This document shows, piece after piece, positions 1 through 8,077 of a stretch of 11,444 nt of DNA. Numbering within the stretch: position 1 is the first letter of the stretch; each line of letters begins with the position of its first letter. Source of the DNA: AM-2324 sp042091035 (GTDB taxonomy: Bacteria > Bacteroidota > Bacteroidia > Chitinophagales > Saprospiraceae). Both the position numbers and the translations under genes were made by a program. The DNA lies in contig JBELIG010000100.1 of assembly GCA_042091035.1 (NCBI GenBank), positions 1 to 11,444 of the forward strand. The letters run 5' to 3'. The notes beneath the pieces were generated by a model, which saw nothing but the letters and a program-made list of their open reading frames with translations, was not told where the DNA came from and made no database searches.

Positions 1-54
1 TAGAGCGGCGGACTGTTAATCCGTAGGTCGTAGGTTCGAGCCCTACCTGAGGCG
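1..54 (+). tRNA. tRNA-Asn(GTT), 3' part; 5' end outside window
   Basis: The window opens inside a tRNA. The 3' side of the D arm is at about 3-6. The anticodon stem pairs 8-12 with 20-24 (one G-T wobble) around a seven-base loop whose anticodon is GTT at 15-17, which reads asparagine codons. The variable loop is 25-29. The T stem pairs 30-34 with 42-46 around the TTCGAGC loop. The 3' acceptor strand is 47-53 and the discriminator base is G54. CCA is not encoded (the sequence continues CAAG), so it must be added by the CCA-adding enzyme. The 5' acceptor strand and most of the D arm are missing only because the window starts here. Confidence 0.95.
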
Positions 55-58
55 CAAG

Positions 59-87
59 AAAGGCTTTCCAATTTGGAAAGCCTTTTT
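59..87 (+). terminator. Intrinsic terminator after tRNA-Asn, probably bidirectional
   Basis: An 11-bp perfect stem (AAAGGCTTTCC at 59-69 with GGAAAGCCTTT at 75-85) encloses a five-base loop and runs into a T-tract at 83-87. It starts five bases after the tRNA. The left arm gives a T-rich run on the other strand too, so it may also stop transcripts of the convergent gene that ends at 119. Confidence 0.85.
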
Positions 88-118
88 CAGTATAACGAAC
101 AATTGTAAATCCTACCTA

Positions 119-1897
119 CTAGTTTTGAATCATCAATCGTTGATGAATCACTGTATTATCCAAAGATTCCAATTGCAAAAAATAAAGTCCTGCATCCAAG
201 GCTTCTAAATTCACCTCTTTTTCATTGAGAAGTGCACACTGTAAGACAAGCTTTCCTTCAGGGGTTCGGATGCTAAGATTTCCACTTTTACGATTATAAA
301 ACTGCAGCTTACCTGAATTTGGATTTGGATAAAATGCATGTTGCATCCTTTCTCGCTCTGCCATCAGCCGCTCCATTCTTGAATATTTTAAATCACCATT
401 AGCACCCACTATTTTTAATCTGTAGTACACGGATGCTGATCCAGAATCATCATCTACATAAGAATCACCGCAAGTACCCGTGCATTGAACTGAAATACTC
501 GATAGCGAAGACCAAGAGATTCCGTCCAAACTCTTCTCTGGATATATCGTATATGGATCACCGTTACTCTCTAGATTCCACTCTAGAACATTCGACTTAG
601 ACCTAAGGTCATAAAAGGCATCAAAATTGAGCAACGAAATAAACAAAGGCATATTGACAGAGCCAATTATGGCATACGAAATAGAATTGGGATCAAAATC
701 AATATCCGAAGAATAGGACCCTTCACTCAAAGCCATATCGTATTCTGTATCAGAATCTGTAAATAAGGTATCTGAAGAGACGATCATTTTTATAGTACCC
801 TCAAGTGAATGATCAATTATTGAGGAGTCAATGGAAAAGGAGACTGATCCAATATGGCCGTTTTCATGAAAAGCAAAAGTCGGCTTTAATCTTAGCGAAA
901 GATTACTCGGCATATTCGCTACACTATTCTCTAGTCCTAAATTGGACTGACCCACAAAAAACATTTCTCCGTTTTCAACACCCGAATTCAGAGCGATAGA
1001 CATCCCATTCTCACCTTTTACTTCTAGATAAGAATCTTCATTATACTTACCGGCACCTACCACATTAAGACCATATTCAGACGACAGCCCTTCGTCAAAG
1101 TAATCTTGATAGGCAAGTGAAATATCATATTTGGCGGAAAAGGAATTAAATAATCGGATACGCTCAAAATCATTGAGGATTCGCCCAAAAGCTACGACAT
1201 CTCCAAGATTTGTTTCTGCATAGATATTGGACTCTCGATTTTGCCCAAGTTTAACGGTATAGAGTTTCTTCATCTCAGCAACAAGACTACTTTCGTTATC
1301 TATATACTGCCCATCAAGGTAAACAGACATATTATAATCATCGACTTCAAGGTAGTAAATATGCCAATCTTCATCTGGCGTAGATTCTATTTTAATATTA
1401 GTAGATATTCCACCAAAGCCATTATACACTCGAATACTACCGCCTTTATAAGCAAGCTGCCAACTGTAATCGTTAGAAGTAGGATGGCCTGCAAAGATTG
1501 CGGAGTGGCTAGTATCTAACTCAGTATATCGAAAAACCATCAACACTGACATCTTGGTGTTGATAAGGTCATCAAATTCTTCTGCCTCTAAAAAGTCATC
1601 TATACCATCAAATTCAACATAAGATGAACGACCTTTAGTGTCAAGAGCGTAGAAAGGTCTTCGGGCCGCATTAGCCTGCTCCAACAATATACCTGGTAAA
1701 CCATCAGATGAATCTAACAAATGACTCGCTCTGCTTCTCCAAGAAGTAATGTATCCACTAGAATCAGACAAACCATATTCTGGACTGAACCAGAAAAGTA
1801 AATCTTCATCGTCGAGATCACAAATGCCTGCAGGACCTACCTGAGCATCTAGCATAATAGAAATGCATAGGAAAAAAAAGGGGTAAATAAGTTTCAT
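119..1897 (-). CDS. Secreted LamG-like protein with T9SS C-terminal sorting domain
   Basis: Residues 1-18 form a signal peptide (Lys2, hydrophobic core, likely cleavage after LDA). Residues about 35-265 resemble a LamG/concanavalin A-like jelly-roll domain: an aromatic-rich entry segment, then YVEFDGIDDFLE (93-104), a VYLDGQYID strand (192-200) and LGDVVAFGRIL (231-241). Residues 266-420 are a beta-rich middle region I cannot place. Residues about 424-507 look like the FN3-like module that often precedes sorting signals in Bacteroidota. The last 70 residues, from FYPNPNSGKL (522) through GLYFLQL (570) to the end, match a type A T9SS sorting domain, so the protein is inferred to be exported by T9SS and attached to the cell surface or released. 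No catalytic site is recognised; LamG domains usually bind glycans or proteins, but the ligand is unknown. Transcribed alone, convergent with tRNA-Asn. The ATG at 1897 is chosen because it directly precedes the signal peptide; no clear ribosome binding site is seen. Confidence 0.85.
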   Translation of the reverse strand: MKLIYPFFFLCISIMLDAQVGPAGICDLDDEDLLFWFSPEYGLSDSSGYITSWRSRASHLLDSSDGLPGILLEQANAARRPFYALDTKGRSSYVEFDGIDDFLEAEEFDDLINTKMSVLMVFRYTELDTSHSAIFAGHPTSNDYSWQLAYKGGSIRVYNGFGGISTNIKIESTPDEDWHIYYLEVDDYNMSVYLDGQYIDNESSLVAEMKKLYTVKLGQNRESNIYAETNLGDVVAFGRILNDFERIRLFNSFSAKYDISLAYQDYFDEGLSSEYGLNVVGAGKYNEDSYLEVKGENGMSIALNSGVENGEMFFVGQSNLGLENSVANMPSNLSLRLKPTFAFHENGHIGSVSFSIDSSIIDHSLEGTIKMIVSSDTLFTDSDTEYDMALSEGSYSSDIDFDPNSISYAIIGSVNMPLFISLLNFDAFYDLRSKSNVLEWNLESNGDPYTIYPEKSLDGISWSSLSSISVQCTGTCGDSYVDDDSGSASVYYRLKIVGANGDLKYSRMERLMAERERMQHAFYPNPNSGKLQFYNRKSGNLSIRTPEGKLVLQCALLNEKEVNLEALDAGLYFLQLESLDNTVIHQRLMIQN

Positions 1898-2035
1898 GGA
1901 CTAGGGATTATACGTTCAGTGTTATTGTCAGTATTAGCCCAAGGTAAGAGTGCTAAATTAAACCCTTTAAGAGGTTACAGAATGTTGGTTCAACGACAAA
2001 GCCTGAAATGACTTTGACATAGTTTTTTAACATAT

Positions 2036-2071
2036 AAAAAAGCCTCAGTCCATATAAGACTGAGGCTTTTT
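2036..2071 (-). terminator. Intrinsic terminator of the tricorn protease unit
   Basis: A perfect stem GCCTCAGTC (2042-2050) / GACTGAGGC (2058-2066) around a seven-base loop is flanked by an A-tract on the left and a T-tract on the right. Read on the minus strand it begins three bases after the stop codon at 2074 and ends in a run of Ts, as an intrinsic terminator should. The symmetric flanks make it potentially active in both directions. Confidence 0.85.
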
Positions 2072-2073
2072 AG

Positions 2074-5000
2074 TTAAATGTCCTCAAGAAGTAGGTCCAC
2101 GGCCTTCTTCAATTGTTCATCTAGTCCTTTAGATTTTGAGTCTGGCGTATTATGCAGGATCACATCTGGCACAGCTGGCCCATGTTCCATATTCTCACCC
2201 GTTGATTTTACATACCAAGCTCTAAATGGCATACGAACATAAGAGCCATCAATCAAGCCTTTACCACCTGTAGAGATCACAGCTCCAAAAGTAGGCACTC
2301 CTACCAGCTTACCATGTCCTAATGCCTTGAAGGCATGTGAGAAAATCTCAGCATTAGAATAAGAGTTCTGATTACATAAAGCAATAGAAGGACGTGTCCA
2401 ACTCGAAAGTGGTAGTCTTTCTCCATACGGATAGTTGTCAGCAAATCGCTTGTTATCTTTTTCCAGGTTATCTGTAGCACCACGTGGAACTGTGTAGGAG
2501 TGCTGACGTACATTCAATACAGCCATCATCATATCTGTAGTCCATCCACCACCATTGAATCGAACGTCGATTACAATACCGTCTTTACCGTAACCGGAAG
2601 CCATTAGCTCACGTTCAAAGTTTTCAAAACTTGGCCAGTTCATTCCACGAATATGTATATATCCTAACTTACCATCCGAATATTCTTCTGTCAACTTTCT
2701 TCTTTCACTCACCCATGCATCGTAAAGCACCGTTCGCAAAGAAGACACAGGAGTAATGAGTACTTCTCGAGCTGCTCCGCTCTTATCAACAACCTCAAGA
2801 AGAACCTTTGTCGTTGCAAGATCTTGCAAATGCATATAAAAATTCGAGGAAGCGGAAACGCGCTTGCCATTAACGGAAAGAATCAAATCACCGTTGTCCA
2901 ATTTGGACTCTTTACGATCCGCGGGGCTACCTGGTACAACATTAACAACTCTATACCCTGCTTCTTCAGCTTCCAATTCAGCACCTATCAAACCTGTTCG
3001 TTCTCGTTGTGTTTCCTCTGGATTTGATCCATTCATACCCATGTGGGAAGCATCAAGCTGACCAATCATCTCATTGAACTGAAGCCTAAATTCCTGCTGA
3101 GTAGATGCAGCAAGAGCCCTTGGTCTGTATTTTTTTCTTAATGCTGCAAAGTCTTGACCATGAAATTGTGGATCATAAAATCCATCATTTAATGCTCTCC
3201 ATGCTTCATCAAAAATCTGACCACGTTCTTCATATTTAAGAACATCCATCTTCGCTGTAAAAGCAATTTTATCGCCTTTAGATCCTTTATCAGATTTATA
3301 AATATTCCCTCTGTTTAGGTAATAATATTTGTTCGAAGAACGGTCATAACTCAAACCGTAAATATTACCCGATTTATTCAGTTCTTTGAGATCACTTCCA
3401 TCCCATTTAATAGACATAAGCACCGATTTACCCCCAGCGCCTGCGCGTCCTCTACCATTAGTAGTAAACAAGAAGGTCTCTCCATCTTTGGAGATGGTAA
3501 GATTGCGTTCATTTCCAGCAAGACTAGTTACTTGCACCAATCTTCGATAGATATTATCCAAATCAATGTCTACAACTATACTATCTGACTTCTTTTGTTC
3601 GGAATCCTTCATATCCCATTCAGCATCTGTTCGCTCCCAATCTTCCTTTTTCAACCAGGCAAACCACAAATCTGAGTCACCATTGTTTCGGATAGATTCA
3701 AAGCCAAGTTTTGTCCCGTCTGGACTCCATACTGGATTTGAATCAGAACGTGGATGCATAGAAATATTTATAGGTGATCCTGAGCCATCTGCCTTATGAA
3801 TATAAATCTCGCTGTTGAAGTCAAGATCAGCTTTTGAATATGCTAGCCACTTGCTATCCGGGCTCCAATTTATTCCAGATGGCGTTGCCCAAGAATCTAA
3901 TAATACAAGTTCATTCTGTATTCCTGTTGAATCTGAAATATCAGCTACACTCATCTTTCCTCTACCATCCCTAAGTACAACTTTTGTTCGGTCAGGAGAA
4001 AGAATAAAAGAGGCCATATCATCATCGGTATCTCTTATCTTTTTTATGTCAACCTTGTAGCTCTTTAACAAGTTGGTTCTGCTTGTATCGGAAGAAAATG
4101 CCATATATAAATCGCGTTCGCCAGATCTGTCTGAAAGAAAAAGCAAGGTCGAATCATTTAACCATTCTGCATTCTGATCTCTGAAAGGACTACTCGAAAT
4201 ATTTTTAGTGATCTTGTTCTCTTTGTCATTTTCAAAAATAAAAACCTCACCCCTAATCGTAGCTGCCATCTTTTTTCCATCAGGAGAAATAGCATACTCG
4301 CCTAAACCATTTCTAAACGTCTTATGCTCATAGCTATCATACCTGCTATCTTTAGGAAGGTCTAAGTCTACAAGTGTGCCCTTACCCCCTTTCTTCAAAT
4401 CCATCAATCTCAATTCATCAGCAAGCTCTATGATAGCATACTTACCATTATCTGAAACATTGAAATAGCGAATTCCATCTTCCTTGAAAGAACTCACCTT
4501 TTGAAGCTCAGCGCTTTTACCCGAAGCCCAATTTTTTCCATAAATATTGTACTTTCCATTGCGGGCACTCAAAAAATAAAGCATACCATCAGATGTCCAG
4601 TTAGGCATAATATCCTGTCCTTCATCCTTTGTCAGCTGCTCATAAGTATCTTCCTTCGTATCATAAATCCAAATATCCCGTTGAGCAGGACCGCGGTAAG
4701 CTTCACGCTGTATTCTACAAGAACCTCGCTCGATAGCAACATAGCGACCATCTGAAGATGCGCTTGGATTATAACCCAAACCTGCCATAAAGCGCTCTGG
4801 AGTCGCAGAATTTTTCCTTAAAATCTGAACCTCAGGTTCACGCTCAACATGTACATTTAGTCGTCTGGAATTAAATAGAATATTCCCATTTTGATCATAA
4901 CGACCATTGATGTCGTAAGTACTATGGAAGGTTAGCCGAACTACGTCGCCTGAGGCAGATAGCTCATATAAATCATTATTTCCAAATCGATTTCCGACAA

Positions 5001-5244
5001 AAAGAATCTTTTGCCCATCTGGACTAAATTGAGGATTGGATTCATACGCTTCGTGCACAGTCATACGCCTAGCATCACTTCCATCAGATTTTGCAACCCA
5101 AATATCCCCTTGGTAAGAAAAGGCAATCTTGCTTCCATCCGGAGATATAGCAGGTGTTCTCACCCAATTTTTTTGTGCCGATACTAACTGACCTATAAAG
5201 AGGCAAAGCATCAAGCTTGATATTAACTTTAAAGTAGAATTCAT
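2074..5244 (-). CDS. Secreted tricorn protease homologue (S41 family peptidase)
   Basis: Predicted serine peptidase of the tricorn type, probably degrading peptides in the periplasm or at the outer surface. Residues 1-23 form a signal peptide ending VSA|Q. Residues about 25-520 carry PD40/WD40-like propeller blades, each with an SPDG-type turn (34-37, 74-77, 319-322, 461-463, 507-510). A helical core begins near 670. Ser733-His734 (in DASHMG) fit the first half of the tricorn catalytic tetrad. A PDZ domain lies at about 753-835 (GSPADR at 772, LNGDLILSVNGK-like segment at 782-794). The S41 core follows: GYIHIRGM (861-868), VIDVRFNGGG (891-900), nucleophile Ser963 in YSNAEIF, and Glu1017 or Glu1020 near GPAVPDV as the last member. 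All catalytic positions seem present and the length is usual for bacterial tricorn proteins, so I see no sign of decay. It is 14 nt downstream of the membrane protein gene ending at 5259, so co-transcription is likely. Physiological substrate is unknown. Confidence 0.93.
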   Translation of the reverse strand: MNSTLKLISSLMLCLFIGQLVSAQKNWVRTPAISPDGSKIAFSYQGDIWVAKSDGSDARRMTVHEAYESNPQFSPDGQKILFVGNRFGNNDLYELSASGDVVRLTFHSTYDINGRYDQNGNILFNSRRLNVHVEREPEVQILRKNSATPERFMAGLGYNPSASSDGRYVAIERGSCRIQREAYRGPAQRDIWIYDTKEDTYEQLTKDEGQDIMPNWTSDGMLYFLSARNGKYNIYGKNWASGKSAELQKVSSFKEDGIRYFNVSDNGKYAIIELADELRLMDLKKGGKGTLVDLDLPKDSRYDSYEHKTFRNGLGEYAISPDGKKMAATIRGEVFIFENDKENKITKNISSSPFRDQNAEWLNDSTLLFLSDRSGERDLYMAFSSDTSRTNLLKSYKVDIKKIRDTDDDMASFILSPDRTKVVLRDGRGKMSVADISDSTGIQNELVLLDSWATPSGINWSPDSKWLAYSKADLDFNSEIYIHKADGSGSPINISMHPRSDSNPVWSPDGTKLGFESIRNNGDSDLWFAWLKKEDWERTDAEWDMKDSEQKKSDSIVVDIDLDNIYRRLVQVTSLAGNERNLTISKDGETFLFTTNGRGRAGAGGKSVLMSIKWDGSDLKELNKSGNIYGLSYDRSSNKYYYLNRGNIYKSDKGSKGDKIAFTAKMDVLKYEERGQIFDEAWRALNDGFYDPQFHGQDFAALRKKYRPRALAASTQQEFRLQFNEMIGQLDASHMGMNGSNPEETQRERTGLIGAELEAEEAGYRVVNVVPGSPADRKESKLDNGDLILSVNGKRVSASSNFYMHLQDLATTKVLLEVVDKSGAAREVLITPVSSLRTVLYDAWVSERRKLTEEYSDGKLGYIHIRGMNWPSFENFERELMASGYGKDGIVIDVRFNGGGWTTDMMMAVLNVRQHSYTVPRGATDNLEKDNKRFADNYPYGERLPLSSWTRPSIALCNQNSYSNAEIFSHAFKALGHGKLVGVPTFGAVISTGGKGLIDGSYVRMPFRAWYVKSTGENMEHGPAVPDVILHNTPDSKSKGLDEQLKKAVDLLLEDI

Positions 5245-5258
5245 ATAAAATGGTTAAA

Positions 5259-6686
5259 TTATTTCATTTCTTTTCGAAACTCAGCATCGTGATTTACACG
5301 TCCTGGATCCGGCCTTAACAGATATTCTTCCCTTTTATCCATGGCTTCCTGTCCTATTGGATGCCGCTTACCAAAAATAACTTTATAAGACTCTTTTGAC
5401 ATAGAATCATTGTGGATAATAGATTTGCAGTATTGATGTAAATGTAATTCCTGTAGCCAAAAAAACGGGATTAGTAAACCTGCAAAAACAAATTTTGACC
5501 AATATCTTAATCGACTCCACTCTATAAGAGCTGCCAACGGAAATATTAATAAAGCAAGACTCTCCACGAATGGCCGCATGCTAAAGCCTCCGCCATACCA
5601 CCAACAGCCCCAAGAACTCACTATGTATAATTGAATGATAACATATGTAGTAACCGCTAAAAAACCTGCCTTGAAAAAGCGCTTCAAAAAGAATAATCCT
5701 AAAAAAGCAAAGCCAACAAGAGGTGTGTAAATCAAAAGCCCTTTACGAAATGAAAAAAAGAGTTTGCCAATCAAAGGATCGCCAAAGAAGAAGCGTTCAT
5801 TGCCATATGAATCTATCCAAAATGACCCCAATACCGCTTTGTAATAAAGCAGCTGTGGCAGAAATACCAGGAAGGTAAGTCCTATTGCACCAAAAATAAA
5901 TAATCGATTGGACCAAAAGGATAAAAATCGCGCTTTTAAATTCGCTCTACTTTCTATGCCCCATAAGACTGGAATTATGAATACAATCGCATTTGGAATC
6001 CTTGTCAACAATACAAATCCTGCGCAGACTCCCATCAACAATAAATAACGCCCTCTTTGTGTTCGGTAATACTGGTCCGAAAGCATTATTAGACAAGAAA
6101 AAACAAAGAAAGAATAGGCATGAGACATCAAAGGTTCATGGGTGGTATAAAAGATTAAATTAGTTCCTAATGCAATAACCCCCAAACTAAAAAAGACTGT
6201 CCAGTTGGAAAAATACCTAGACAAAACATTCCTCAAAATTAAAAGTCCCAAAGTAACGTAGAACAATACACTTAAAAAAACTGCCCTTCGATAAGGCTTT
6301 GTAAATCCATTCTGAGCATCTCCATTCAAACCAGCCACAAGATGTCCTCCTAAAAAAAATGGAGCCTGTAAAACACTTACCCCTACTGGATATTTATTAA
6401 AACTAACTCCATTGACCTCTTTCAAAAACTGAGCCGATCTCATTCCATTGGAATCAAAAAAACTAAAGGTCCAATCTTGATTATAAATAAAGACAGCAGG
6501 TAGATAACTGTAGTAACCCGCTTGATCATATTGAAAGTAATGAACCTTCCTATCAACAGCCTTTTGATTGTCTACCATCTTGAAACAAAAGACTATAAAA
6601 AGAACTGGAACCAGAAAAGTTATTAATCGGTTTGGCATGTATTTGTTTTTAAACCCTTCAAAAATAACAAACCCAAACAAATTCAT
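5259..6686 (-). CDS. Multi-pass membrane protein, putative GT-C-like glycosyltransferase
   Basis: An integral membrane protein with about ten or eleven hydrophobic segments (near 22-38, 134-152, 163-180, 186-203, 212-240, 262-280, 318-334, 340-356, 377-390 and 398-412) and a hydrophilic C-terminal tail from about 415. After the first membrane segment comes a long loop with Asp54 in DQAGYYSYLP, then NKYPVG (98-103); an acidic residue in the first external loop is typical of GT-C enzymes that use lipid-phosphate sugar donors. Other marked motifs are HEPLMSHAYSFF (183-194) and a Trp/Tyr/Gly-rich stretch ending SMRPFVE (369-375). I infer a polyprenyl-phosphate-sugar-dependent transferase, but family membership is not proven and neither donor nor acceptor can be named. 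An alternative start, Met17 at 6638, sits directly before the first membrane segment and is about equally plausible. It is the first gene of the minus-strand unit with the tricorn protease. Confidence 0.7.
   Translation of the reverse strand: MNLFGFVIFEGFKNKYMPNRLITFLVPVLFIVFCFKMVDNQKAVDRKVHYFQYDQAGYYSYLPAVFIYNQDWTFSFFDSNGMRSAQFLKEVNGVSFNKYPVGVSVLQAPFFLGGHLVAGLNGDAQNGFTKPYRRAVFLSVLFYVTLGLLILRNVLSRYFSNWTVFFSLGVIALGTNLIFYTTHEPLMSHAYSFFVFSCLIMLSDQYYRTQRGRYLLLMGVCAGFVLLTRIPNAIVFIIPVLWGIESRANLKARFLSFWSNRLFIFGAIGLTFLVFLPQLLYYKAVLGSFWIDSYGNERFFFGDPLIGKLFFSFRKGLLIYTPLVGFAFLGLFFLKRFFKAGFLAVTTYVIIQLYIVSSWGCWWYGGGFSMRPFVESLALLIFPLAALIEWSRLRYWSKFVFAGLLIPFFWLQELHLHQYCKSIIHNDSMSKESYKVIFGKRHPIGQEAMDKREEYLLRPDPGRVNHDAEFRKEMK
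6659..6666 (-). promoter_or_regulatory. Candidate -7 element (TAnnTTTG) for the 6686-2074 unit
   Basis: Read on the minus strand, TATTTTTG matches the Bacteroidota sigma-A -7 consensus TAnnTTTG exactly. It lies inside the first codons of the longer reading frame and about 20 bases upstream of the alternative start at 6638. No good TTG -33 element is found at the usual distance of about 19 bases, so this is weak. If real, it would favour the shorter protein. Confidence 0.25.
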
Positions 6687-6840
6687 TGGCTTAGTTTACA
6701 TAAAATTATGCACTCATTTTAATCTCAGTTAAGCTTACACTAAAGAAAATCAAACAAGAATCCGATATTTTAAATAAAATCTAACAAAAAGGCATTATTT
6801 TTAGATATTGACAAAAAAAACAACAAAACAATTAAATATT

Positions 6841-6871
6841 TTTCAAGTCTTCGCCAAGATGCTTAATTTTA
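6841..6871 (+). promoter_or_regulatory. Weak candidate promoter of the cysteine-synthase-like gene
   Basis: TAATTTTA at 6864-6871 differs from TAnnTTTG only in the last base. TTTC at 6841-6844, 19 bases upstream, is a one-mismatch version of the -33 element TTTG. The start codon is 25 bases downstream of the -7 element, giving a short leader. The whole divergent region 6687-6896 is very AT-rich, so chance matches are expected. Confidence 0.3.
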
Positions 6872-6896
6872 CATTCTGAAAATAAACTACTAAAGC

Positions 6897-7904
6897 ATGT
6901 TAGTAAGTAAAAAGCCAGTCAGTATTCACGGAAGGCACGCATCTATTCTAGATACTGTTGGAAACACTCCATTGGTTCGCCTGAATAGAATTTGCAAAGA
7001 TCTTCCTTGTACAGTATACGCAAAGATAGAATCATTCAATCCTGGCTTAAGTGCGAAGGATAGAATAGCTATTCATACAATAGAAGCCGCAGAGGAAAGA
7101 GGGGTTATCAAACCAGGCGGGACTATCATAGAATCTACATCAGGTAACACAGGCTTCAGCGTTGCTATGACCTGTGCTGTAAAAGGGTACAAATGTATAC
7201 TTACTGCTCCTGAAAAAATATCAACAGAAAAAAGACAGGCCTTGAAGGCAATTGGCGCTGAACTTATCATTTGTCCAACAAATGTTAAATCGGATGATCC
7301 AAAGTCTTACTATTCTGTGGCAAAACGCCTAGAGAATGAAATAGAAAATTCGTTCTATATCAATCAATATTACAATACAGATAATTATAAGGCTCATTAC
7401 GCAAGTACAGGACCTGAGGTTTGGAATCAAACCCAAGGACAGGTTACCCATTATATTGCGGCTTGTGGAACAGGTGGAACACTATGCGGCACTGGTTCTT
7501 ACTTGAAAGACCAAAACCCATTGATCAAGGTCATTGGTGTTGATGCATATGGATCTGTTTTGAAAAAATACCACGAAACTGGAGAATTTGATCCAGAAGA
7601 AATTTATCCTTACAAACTCGAGGCCGTCGGAAAAAACATCATCCCAGACAATGTATTGTTTGATCGAGTAGATGAATTTGTAAAAGTAAAAGACGATGAA
7701 GCTGCAATGATGGCAAGAAAATTGGCATCAGCAGAAGGTATCCTAGTTGGATATTCTGCAGGTGCTGCGCTAAAAGGCCTCATGCAATGTGCAGACCAAC
7801 TCTCCGAAGACGATGTGGTTGTCGTTTTATTCTCAGACCACGGAAGTAAATACTTCGGAAAAATATTTAATGACTCCTGGATGGAAGAACAGGGATTCAT
7901 GTAA
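6897..7904 (+). CDS. PLP-dependent CBS/cysteine-synthase-like enzyme; candidate cysteate synthase
   Basis: A fold-type II PLP enzyme catalysing beta-replacement on a serine-type substrate. The order of motifs is complete: ILDTVGNTPLVRLN (17-30), PLP lysine Lys54 in LSAKDRIA, the substrate-binding loop STSGNTG (80-86), the phosphate-binding GTGGT (191-195), and GYSAGA with Ser287 near the cofactor ring. Details such as PTNVKSDDPKS (127-137), the IGVDAYGSVL segment (213-222) and the ending SWMEEQGFM resemble the catalytic core of cystathionine beta-synthase more than CysK. At 335 residues it lacks the regulatory CBS (Bateman) domain and has no haem-binding N-terminus. Cystathionine or cysteine synthesis is possible, but because the next gene is a likely cysteate acyltransferase I infer L-cysteate synthesis from serine or phosphoserine and sulfite as an attractive alternative. 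The sequence alone does not show which nucleophile is used. It has its own terminator, 268 bases before the next start. Confidence 0.88.
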   Translation: MLVSKKPVSIHGRHASILDTVGNTPLVRLNRICKDLPCTVYAKIESFNPGLSAKDRIAIHTIEAAEERGVIKPGGTIIESTSGNTGFSVAMTCAVKGYKCILTAPEKISTEKRQALKAIGAELIICPTNVKSDDPKSYYSVAKRLENEIENSFYINQYYNTDNYKAHYASTGPEVWNQTQGQVTHYIAACGTGGTLCGTGSYLKDQNPLIKVIGVDAYGSVLKKYHETGEFDPEEIYPYKLEAVGKNIIPDNVLFDRVDEFVKVKDDEAAMMARKLASAEGILVGYSAGAALKGLMQCADQLSEDDVVVVLFSDHGSKYFGKIFNDSWMEEQGFM

Positions 7905-7905
7905 T

Positions 7906-7936
7906 AAAAAAGCTCCTTTAAAAAAGGAGCTTTTTT
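7906..7936 (+). terminator. Intrinsic terminator of the CBS-like gene
   Basis: GCTCCTTT (7912-7919) pairs with AAAGGAGC (7923-7930) around a three-base loop. Six As precede it and six Ts (7931-7936) follow, so the stem can extend to 14 bp. It begins one base after the stop codon's last base plus one, directly downstream of the gene. Confidence 0.88.
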
Positions 7937-7971
7937 ATTTTAAAGCCTACCGACACTAAAGTATTATAATA

Positions 7972-7993
7972 TTTGTGTAAAGTCTCACACAAA
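7972..7993. repeat. Inverted repeat TTTGTGT-N8-ACACAAA upstream of the oxoamine synthase gene
   Basis: Perfect 7-bp arms (7972-7978 and 7987-7993) with an eight-base spacer. Arm centres are about 15 bases apart, so with slight bending they could present a dimeric operator. It has no T-tract and sits between the upstream terminator and the candidate promoter at 8033-8061, where an activator or repressor site would be expected. Function is not shown, and an arm this short can arise by chance in AT-rich DNA. Confidence 0.4.
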
Positions 7994-8032
7994 CTAAAAG
8001 CACTCTTTCATAAAATTATAAGCAGTAGTAGC

Positions 8033-8061
8033 TTGGTTTGTAGAATAATTACTTATTTTTA
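8033..8061 (+). promoter_or_regulatory. Candidate Bacteroidota-type promoter of the oxoamine synthase gene
   Basis: TTG at 8033-8035 is followed after 18 bases by TATTTTTA at 8054-8061, one mismatch from the -7 consensus TAnnTTTG. Spacing is close to that of known Bacteroidota sigma-A promoters. Transcription would begin near 8067, giving a leader of about 105 bases before the ATG at 8173 that includes the palindrome at 8078-8093. Confidence 0.4.
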
Positions 8062-8077
8062 CACTTGATTTTTTTCA

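Noticed and set aside
1..118. tRNA-Asn 3' end as an attachment site of an integrated element
   Set aside because: No integrase gene, no second copy of the tRNA 3' end and no composition shift is visible in the window.
1898..2035. Possible small gene or RNA between the LamG gene and the next terminator
   Set aside because: No open frame of note, no stable hairpin apart from the terminator, and only a one-mismatch -7 element (TAATTTAG on the minus strand) without a properly spaced -33 element.
6770..6781. AT-rich imperfect inverted repeat (ATTTTA/TAAAAT) in the divergent spacer
   Set aside because: It is made only of A and T in a region of similar composition, so it is expected by chance and has no supporting context.
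6808..6840. TTGACA followed by TAAATATT as a promoter of the CBS-like gene
   Set aside because: This reads like an E. coli-type -35, but the spacing to the second element (22 bases from TTG) is too long and that element fits neither TATAAT nor TAnnTTTG well in a very AT-rich stretch.
7610..7900. 96-codon open frame on the minus strand inside the CBS-like gene
   Set aside because: Antisense to a conserved enzyme-coding region including its GYSAGA motif; the frame is open only because of the codon use of the real gene.
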